12,401 bases of DNA from the NCBI GenBank assembly GCA_002434915.1, contig DJLG01000106.1, positions 1 to 12,401 on the forward strand, given 5' to 3'. Source of the stretch: Proteobacteria bacterium UBA6522. GTDB taxonomy: Bacteria; Pseudomonadota; Gammaproteobacteria; Steroidobacterales; Rariloculaceae. The notes under the pieces are model-generated. The model was not told where the DNA came from. It did not search any database and saw only the letters and a list, made by a program, of their open reading frames with translations. Of this stretch, positions 7,280 through 12,401 are shown piece by piece; the stretch's first letter is position 1; every line of letters begins with the position of its first letter. The position numbers and the translations under genes were made by a program.

Positions 7280-9688
7280 TTATGGTTCGCCTGTTATTGG
7301 CGGGAACATTGGTGGCGATACGCGTCGTTTTGTGGCTTGCTCATAAGCTGATGCCACTCTAAGGATCATGTCCTCTCTCCCTATCTCTGCCCTGAAGACT
7401 AACGAAAACGGTGCTCCCGGCTCGGACAAAGTAGTTGGAGTATTATTATTAGTAGGTATGTACCTTTGTCTATCCTCACTTAAGGTAAAGGCTGGGTCAT
7501 ACGCAGTACGGACATAACCGGCTGGAATCAAGACACTAGTATGGCCGGCATAAGGGCCCATTCGGATCTCACTACGTATGTCCCCATCAGGTTGAGGTTG
7601 AGGAGATGTTCCAATGATTCCCGGGGCTAGTGAATAATGAAGCCTTACAAGTACATCCAGGTCGTTTTCAAGCATCACTTTTAATTCAAGACGACGCAAC
7701 AGTTCGCGAAGTTTAATCCGCTCATCAATACCTTGGCGCTCGCCTAGTGGGCGTCGTACATCCTCAAGCTCTTCAATATTTTTGAACCAGGCCCGCCCAT
7801 CATCACCCCAGAATTTAGACCTTTCATTTAAAGTGGCGAAGTCAACCAAGGTCTCAGTAAACCCAAGCTCTGCCCAGTCGGATGCACGGCGTGTCGCATA
7901 TTTTGTAAAGTGGTATCTAAATATATTTGAGACCCCGACATACTGGATAGAACGAATATTCAGGCTCCTGGGCATAGGTTCTTGTCCTGTGCCCAAAGCG
8001 ATCATGTAGTCGAGGGGTTCCATAGTGCCAGAACCATGGAAAACGCCAGGTGCATATTCAGTTCGTTGTATTTTAGTGGCAACTTCGGGAAACGCTGGTT
8101 GGTTTGATTCATCCAGCCAATAAATGATATCAGGATAAAAGATAGGGATAAGCTCGGCGAGCGCATCTCCATAGGATGGTTGCATGTCTTCTACATCAGG
8201 GTCATTTGGCCACAGTGGATCTGTAGATTCGACCAATGTTGCTCCTAAGTAGTCTCCAAGCACTTCATCAATTTCACGAACAGCAGCATCGACAATTGGC
8301 TCATCTGCCCTAACTCCGGGAAACTTGAGCATGGATTCTCTAATCACACCAATTCGTATTCCTGCCAATGATCCTGGTTCTGCAGATTCAACGATATGTT
8401 GGGAATAGCCCTCTTCCAGGACACTCACTCGTGGGACAGTTGTCCATATGTCACGAGGATCATAGTAACCATCCTCGGGATCTTTGAGTGCATCTAAGAC
8501 TTTTGCTGAGTCTGTGATTGATCTGCAATGTACACCACTTCGGTCATAGTAAACATCGGCGCCAATAGCTGCGCCAAGGAAAGAAATCATCGATTTATGT
8601 GGGAGTAGAAGAGCAACAGAATTGTGATTTGCTGGACCTCTGCAGGACATGCTGGTTTCTTCGCAGAGGCTGCACATTACTAAGTTTCCACTTACTCCTG
8701 CCGCAGAACCTGAGCTTGATCCAAGTGATGCAGAACGTGTGGTGTCGTAGACATTACTAGGGTTCCCTGACCAGGAGCTTCTTTGGTACCCCATAGAGGT
8801 AGGTAGTGACACGGGAGATTCATTACGTCCACCAACGGAGGCAGCACGTGCACGACCGTTGTATTCGGTATTGACTGCTTTTGCATAAATTATGGCCCCC
8901 TTATCTCTCAATTGTTCTACAAGCACATGATCTTTGGACGGAAAGTCAATGTCATATCGAGCATCGGCTGCCGCTGTTGTTCTCATATCCTTAGTATCAA
9001 AAGGGTCTTTAAAGCTGAAGGGGATGCAATACATTGGTAACTTTTCAAGGTCGGGTTCAGTTCCATATTCTTCGTCCAATCCCATTGCCTGTTCGAGGGC
9101 ATCTGGATACTGGCGAAATACTTCACATACAGCATGAGCATTGGTTGGCAATGGTCCTGCGGACGGATGAAGATCTGAATCGCCCTTGCATGTTACTGAA
9201 CGTTCTCCTCTTAAGTTTAGAGTGCCCAAGGCATTCATCTGTCCCGCATTAGGCATACCTACTGTCATTCCATATTGTTGGTAGACCGTCGGGTCGGATG
9301 CTGTTGGCTCCATCCTTCCATACTCAATAGGTTTTCCTTGATATTGGTCAAAATCTGGCAGAATTTCAGTTATCTCTATGGTTTCGGTAGGAAACTCCAG
9401 TTCATTTCCAGCTCTTAATACACCTGCTACCTCTTCAACCTCTTGGCCATTTGAAGTCACAAGTTGATTAGTGACCCCGTTATAGGCCACTGCACGATTA
9501 AGATAGCTTTCAACCAATCCTAAGCAGGTAATTTGCCCGCTCTGAATTCCTCGATGTACATCATCGATTGTTGCTTCTTCTAGGTGAAACTGGAAGGTAC
9601 CTGCTTCCTGAGTCTGGGCAGTTACGCTAATTGCGAATGTGTTCAGGATTGCAAAGATGTATGTGCAAATATTTTTTTGTGTGAGCAT
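7280..9688 (-). CDS. Large exported amidase-signature-family hydrolase
   Basis: An amidase-signature enzyme of 802 residues, expected to hydrolyse a C-N amide bond (or an ester) outside the cytoplasm. Residues 1-24 form a signal peptide (MLTQKN, hydrophobic core, SVTAQ). The Ser-cisSer-Lys triad is visible: Lys227 in FSFKDPFDT, Ser324 in LGSSSGSAAG, and nucleophile Ser348 in TSMSCRGPA. The Ser324-Ser348 spacing of 24 equals that of fatty acid amide hydrolase (217/241). It is far longer than the usual 450-550 residues: about 200 residues precede the Lys segment, and the C-terminal part past 400 is also long. The signature glycine is replaced by Ser326, and Cys339, Cys342 and Cys349 surround the nucleophile. 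I chose the ATG at 9688 over an in-frame TTG at 9703 because AGGGG (9695-9699) is well placed only for the ATG. It converges with the gene ending at 7213 and diverges from the GMC gene. The substrate is unknown. Confidence 0.92.
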   Translation of the reverse strand: MLTQKNICTYIFAILNTFAISVTAQTQEAGTFQFHLEEATIDDVHRGIQSGQITCLGLVESYLNRAVAYNGVTNQLVTSNGQEVEEVAGVLRAGNELEFPTETIEITEILPDFDQYQGKPIEYGRMEPTASDPTVYQQYGMTVGMPNAGQMNALGTLNLRGERSVTCKGDSDLHPSAGPLPTNAHAVCEVFRQYPDALEQAMGLDEEYGTEPDLEKLPMYCIPFSFKDPFDTKDMRTTAAADARYDIDFPSKDHVLVEQLRDKGAIIYAKAVNTEYNGRARAASVGGRNESPVSLPTSMGYQRSSWSGNPSNVYDTTRSASLGSSSGSAAGVSGNLVMCSLCEETSMSCRGPANHNSVALLLPHKSMISFLGAAIGADVYYDRSGVHCRSITDSAKVLDALKDPEDGYYDPRDIWTTVPRVSVLEEGYSQHIVESAEPGSLAGIRIGVIRESMLKFPGVRADEPIVDAAVREIDEVLGDYLGATLVESTDPLWPNDPDVEDMQPSYGDALAELIPIFYPDIIYWLDESNQPAFPEVATKIQRTEYAPGVFHGSGTMEPLDYMIALGTGQEPMPRSLNIRSIQYVGVSNIFRYHFTKYATRRASDWAELGFTETLVDFATLNERSKFWGDDGRAWFKNIEELEDVRRPLGERQGIDERIKLRELLRRLELKVMLENDLDVLVRLHYSLAPGIIGTSPQPQPDGDIRSEIRMGPYAGHTSVLIPAGYVRTAYDPAFTLSEDRQRYIPTNNNTPTTLSEPGAPFSLVFRAEIGREDMILRVASAYEQATKRRVSPPMFPPITGEP

Positions 9689-9694
9689 GATGAT

Positions 9695-9699
9695 CCCCT
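9695..9699 (-). promoter_or_regulatory. Shine-Dalgarno deciding the amidase start
   Basis: The minus strand reads AGGGG six bases before the ATG at 9688. It lies inside the reading frame that would begin at the TTG at 9703, so the longer start is unlikely. Confidence 0.75.
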
Positions 9700-9780
9700 G
9701 CAAATTACGCTTCGATTATTTTGTGATCTTGTGTAAGCGTTATATGCTGATTCTAAACCAAGGATCCTATTAAATCTGAG

Positions 9781-9808
9781 TTGATTGAGAAAAAAGATCT
9801 TTATATTT
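9781..9808 (+). promoter_or_regulatory. Candidate sigma-70 promoter for the GMC oxidoreductase gene
   Basis: TTGATT at 9781-9786 and TATATT at 9803-9808 with a 16-base spacer, in a very AT-rich stretch. Transcription would start near 9815, leaving a leader of about 27 bases. The rest of the 153-base divergent gap (9689-9841) shows no clear promoter for the amidase on the minus strand. Confidence 0.4.
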
Positions 9809-9841
9809 ATAAAAAATTGGGAATGGGGTATGTGAGAAGGC

Positions 9842-11548
9842 ATGGCTGTCAGGCTTAATAAAACCGATGTTGTCTTGATAGGGCTTGGAGGAGTTGGAGG
9901 ATTGGCTGTTTTGCCACTCACTGAATCAGGATTAGAAGTCGTGGCGCTTGAAGCTGGTACATGGCTCTCTCCCCGCGATTTTGCGCCGGATGAGCTACGT
10001 AATGAGGTTCATGGTTGGCCGCAGTCTGTGCAAAAGGCTAATCAAGAAATTCCTGTGCACCGTGCGACTAGTTCATCGCCTGATTCACCTCGAATAGAAC
10101 TGCATCCTATGATGAATGCTGTAGGTGGGACGACCATGCACTGGTGGGCGCAGAGTTGGCGATTGAATCCATGGGATTTTAAGGTTGTTAGCGAGACAAC
10201 TCGCCGTTACGGGGCATCACGTATCCCAGTAGATTCAACTGTTGAGGATTGGCCTCTCGAATTAGAAGATCTAGAGTGGTATTACGATAAAGTTGAACAT
10301 GAAATTGGCGTTTCGGGACAAGCAGGAAACGTCAAGGGAGTTATTGATAGGCGTGGGAATATTTTTGAAGGTGCACGTTCGCGTGGATACCCCATGCCAC
10401 CCTTAAGGGGTACAGGCTTTACTGAAATAATGAGTGATGCTGCGAGCAGACTAGGTTGGAATCCATTTCCTGGTCCAGCAGCCATAAATACTGAGATTTA
10501 TGATAATCGTGCGCCTTGTCTTTATCACGGTTTCTGTCATCGAGGAGGCTGTCATGTAGAGGCCAAGAATTCGACAGCAGTTTCTACTATTCCTAAAGCA
10601 CAAAAAACGGGTAATTTGGCAGTTGTTACTGAAGCGCATGTCACTCGTATTCACGTAGATAAAGATGGGCGTGCGAGTGCCGTTGAATATTTAAAGAATG
10701 GAGAGATATATTTGCAGCCAGCTGATGTGGTTCTGCTGGCAGGCTACACCTATGAGAATGTTCGTCTATTACTTTTATCGGACTCTGGTGCATATCCCAA
10801 TGGCCTATCAAATAATAATGGCCAAGTTGGACGTCACTATATGACTCATAATACGAGTGCAGGTGTATTGGCCCTTTTCCCTCATGAGCTTAATCGTTGG
10901 TATGGATTACCTGCTCAGGGTATAGCTGCAGATGAGTGGGCTGATGATAATTTTGACCATACAGACCTAGATTTTATTGGTGGAGGTAATCTTTGGGTTT
11001 ATTCTGATCGTCGACCTATCACAGCGGCAAATATGCACACGTTTGATATGGCGCCTCGCTGGGGATCTGATTGGAAGTCTTTCATCATTCGTAACGCTGA
11101 TCGATGGGTGAATTCTTATTTACAGAAGACAACTTTGCCTTATAAAGAAAACTATTTGGACTTGCATCCAACTGTCAAAGATCCTCTTGGGTTTCCAGTC
11201 TGTCGTATTACAGCTGACTTGAAAGAAAACGAACGTAAAGTTGCATGCTTTATTCAAGATAAAATGGAAAAATGGTTTTTGGAGGCTGGTGCCATTGCCA
11301 CTTTTCGTCAACCAATAGGAACTATGGGCCCATCAACTCATGCATATGGTGGAACACGTATGGGCAATAACAAGGAAACTAATGTTGTTGATTGTTGGGG
11401 CTTTTCACATGAGGTGCCAAATCTCGGTGTATTAGGGGCTTCAGTCATGGGTACAAGCGGTGCTCATAATCCAACTTTAACCGCACAAGCGCTTGCTTGG
11501 AGAACAGCGGAACATCTTATTCAGAATTGGTCGACAATTTCTAGCTGA
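9842..11548 (+). CDS. GMC-family FAD-dependent oxidoreductase with a three-cysteine cluster
   Basis: A 568-residue flavoprotein of the glucose-methanol-choline family, close in type to the large subunits of membrane-linked gluconate/sorbitol-type dehydrogenases, so a dehydrogenase passing electrons to a carrier is more likely than an oxidase. The N-terminal FAD-binding fold has GLGGVGG at 14-20 and Glu37 at the end of the second strand. GGTTMHWW near 96-103 is the GMC flavin loop. The C-terminal catalytic region has THAYGGTRMG (His500) and GAHNPTLT (His542, Asn543). Cys226, Cys232 and Cys237 form a C-x5-C-x4-C group followed by AKNST, at the place where some relatives bind an iron-sulfur cluster; whether this one does is open. 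There is no signal peptide, and an in-frame stop at 9833-9835 rules out an upstream extension, so it is cytoplasmic or exported with a partner not seen here. The Shine-Dalgarno is poor. Possible substrate: an alcohol or sugar, not determinable. Confidence 0.92.
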   Translation: MAVRLNKTDVVLIGLGGVGGLAVLPLTESGLEVVALEAGTWLSPRDFAPDELRNEVHGWPQSVQKANQEIPVHRATSSSPDSPRIELHPMMNAVGGTTMHWWAQSWRLNPWDFKVVSETTRRYGASRIPVDSTVEDWPLELEDLEWYYDKVEHEIGVSGQAGNVKGVIDRRGNIFEGARSRGYPMPPLRGTGFTEIMSDAASRLGWNPFPGPAAINTEIYDNRAPCLYHGFCHRGGCHVEAKNSTAVSTIPKAQKTGNLAVVTEAHVTRIHVDKDGRASAVEYLKNGEIYLQPADVVLLAGYTYENVRLLLLSDSGAYPNGLSNNNGQVGRHYMTHNTSAGVLALFPHELNRWYGLPAQGIAADEWADDNFDHTDLDFIGGGNLWVYSDRRPITAANMHTFDMAPRWGSDWKSFIIRNADRWVNSYLQKTTLPYKENYLDLHPTVKDPLGFPVCRITADLKENERKVACFIQDKMEKWFLEAGAIATFRQPIGTMGPSTHAYGGTRMGNNKETNVVDCWGFSHEVPNLGVLGASVMGTSGAHNPTLTAQALAWRTAEHLIQNWSTISS

Positions 11549-11766
11549 GTAGTTATTAATTGTTGCTGTATTTCTACTGGGCTTGCTCTTCAGTAGTATT
11601 AGTCTGAGCATTAGGTAGATAGAAGCTAGTACTTACATAGAGCACTTCATAATTAATACATATAAAAGTTTTTTTAGATTAGTGCAGTAATGCCATCTGA
11701 TTGACGGTCTTAACAGCAGGTGTAGACTTTAAGGTTAGAGCTGAATCCTGAGGGGGATTTTTAACA
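11549..11766. other. 218-base intergenic region before the NHL-type gene
   Basis: No gene is seen here. It holds a weak hairpin (CTACTG 11574-11579 with CAGTAG 11591-11596, no T-run), an AT-rich stretch around 11648-11680 with a run of T, a candidate promoter at 11701-11728, and a purine-rich Shine-Dalgarno AGGGGG at 11751-11756. Confidence 0.6.
11701..11728 (+). promoter_or_regulatory. Candidate sigma-70 promoter for the NHL-type gene
   Basis: TTGACG at 11701-11706 and TAGACT at 11723-11728 with a 16-base spacer. The -35 box is near consensus and the -10 box is moderate. A start near 11735 would give a leader of about 32 bases that includes AGGGGG at 11751-11756. Confidence 0.33.
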
Positions 11767-12401
11767 ATGATGAGAACAAACCGGCAAACCATGCTTTTTA
11801 AGAGTGTATTAATGGCTATAGCGGCCTTTTTCTGTATCAATGGTAGTGCCTTATCTCAGGGGCTTCCAAACTACTATGTGGATCCAACATGGCCAAAACC
11901 TCTACCTAACAATTGGAAGATAGGTGGAGTGATGGGTATTGCAATTGATCGCAATAGTGATATTTGGGTTTATAACCGACCTAATGATTTAACGTCATTA
12001 GAACTTCGAGCTGAGCCCTCGCCCTCTATTGCTGAATGCTGTGTAAGGCCGCCTGCAATGATTCATTTTGATGCTGCGGGCAATGTCATTGGGTCATTTG
12101 ATGCGCCTCAGGGCCATGGTATGGATGTAGATAACGAAGGGTTTGTCTATCTAGGTCAGGATACTGTGCGTAAGTATGATCCTCAGACAGGCGAGGTGGT
12201 TGCTGAGGTAGCACGTACCCCAGAAAGAGAAGGAGGAGGGCGAGTAGGTTTGCCTGCCCCTATGATCCGAGAGCCTGGAGAGGGTGGTGTAGGTCCAGTT
12301 TATCGTTTTCTTCCGCGTCCCCCCCGTCCATCACTCGCAGTAGATCCAGCAGAGCAAGCTCAGCAGGCAGCAGCGGTAGCAGCATTTCGTGAGAAGTATC
12401 C
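11767..12401 (+). CDS. Exported NHL-type beta-propeller protein, 3' end cut by the window
   Basis: An open frame of 211 codons running off the window end, so the C-terminus is missing. Residues 1-30 form a signal peptide (basic start, hydrophobic MAIAAFFCING, ALSQ), so the product is exported. The mature start YYVDPTWPKPLPNNW (37-50), then GVMGIAIDRNSDIWV, is typical of secreted NHL-repeat six-bladed propellers. A second blade is seen at about 97-130 (MIHFDAAGNVIGSF, then GHGMDVDNEGFVYLG), followed by VRKYDPQTGEVV. Vicinal cysteines lie at 91-92. From about 150 to 208 the sequence leaves the propeller pattern for a glycine-, proline- and then Ala/Gln-rich stretch, probably a loop inserted between blades. 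AGGGGG lies ten bases before the first ATG; a second ATG follows directly. Such propellers may be binding proteins or lyases/lactonases; the catalytic part is not in view, so no function is given. Confidence 0.85.
   Translation, partial: MMRTNRQTMLFKSVLMAIAAFFCINGSALSQGLPNYYVDPTWPKPLPNNWKIGGVMGIAIDRNSDIWVYNRPNDLTSLELRAEPSPSIAECCVRPPAMIHFDAAGNVIGSFDAPQGHGMDVDNEGFVYLGQDTVRKYDPQTGEVVAEVARTPEREGGGRVGLPAPMIREPGEGGVGPVYRFLPRPPRPSLAVDPAEQAQQAAAVAAFREKY

Noticed and set aside
8640..8680. CSLC in the amidase read as a haem c motif
   Set aside because: The residue after the second Cys is Glu, not His, and the segment aligns with the amidase nucleophile loop.
9689..9703. In-frame TTG at 9703 extending the amidase by five residues
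   Set aside because: The extension runs through the Shine-Dalgarno AGGGG that is correctly spaced for the ATG at 9688, and the signal peptide begins naturally at that ATG.
11574..11596. Hairpin CTACTG/CAGTAG after the GMC gene as a terminator
   Set aside because: The stem is only six perfect pairs with an 11-base loop and no T-run follows, so it is too weak to call.

Overview
The window reads as part of a Gram-negative bacterial chromosome with moderate GC content. Nearly every gene product carries an export signal, and the set consists of periplasmic quinoprotein, cytochrome c, hydrolase and secreted-amidase genes. This mix (cytochrome c-PQQ fusions, DUF6152-type proteins, NHL propellers, GMC oxidoreductases, large secreted amidases) is typical of environmental, often marine, Gammaproteobacteria and of Acidobacteria. 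I favour a proteobacterium but cannot fix the taxon from the sequence. There are no mobile elements, tRNAs, rRNAs or CRISPR arrays, and no gap longer than about 220 bases.

Layout. (a) 10-3147, plus strand: a two-gene operon of a secreted quinohaemoprotein dehydrogenase (N-terminal haem c domain, then PQQ propeller) and a secreted metallo-beta-lactamase-fold hydrolase. (b) 5949-3160, minus strand: a three-gene run coding for a small unknown exported protein, a membrane-anchored or secreted di-haem cytochrome c, and a DUF6152-type exported protein that uses a TTG start. (c) 6170-7213, plus strand: a second DUF6152-type paralogue, divergent from (b) across a 220-bp control region that holds a 9-bp inverted repeat, and ended by a strong intrinsic terminator. 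(d) 9688-7280, minus strand: a very large exported amidase-signature enzyme. (e) 9842-11548, plus strand: a GMC flavoprotein without a signal peptide and with a three-cysteine cluster. (f) 11767 to the window edge, plus strand: the first 211 codons of an exported NHL-type beta-propeller protein, cut by the window end.

How the genes may work together (inference): the PQQ dehydrogenase would oxidise an alcohol or polyol in the periplasm and pass electrons through its own haem c to the di-haem cytochrome. The MBL hydrolase and the amidase would cleave the oxidised product or linked esters and amides, and the GMC enzyme would oxidise a related alcohol. The architecture (haem c domain before the PQQ propeller, next to a hydrolase and a cytochrome c) resembles the known polyvinyl-alcohol oxidation/hydrolysis logic, but nothing here identifies the substrate. 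The least understood members are the two DUF6152-type paralogues, whose mature proteins probably begin at or near His-His-Ser, and the 203-residue unknown protein.
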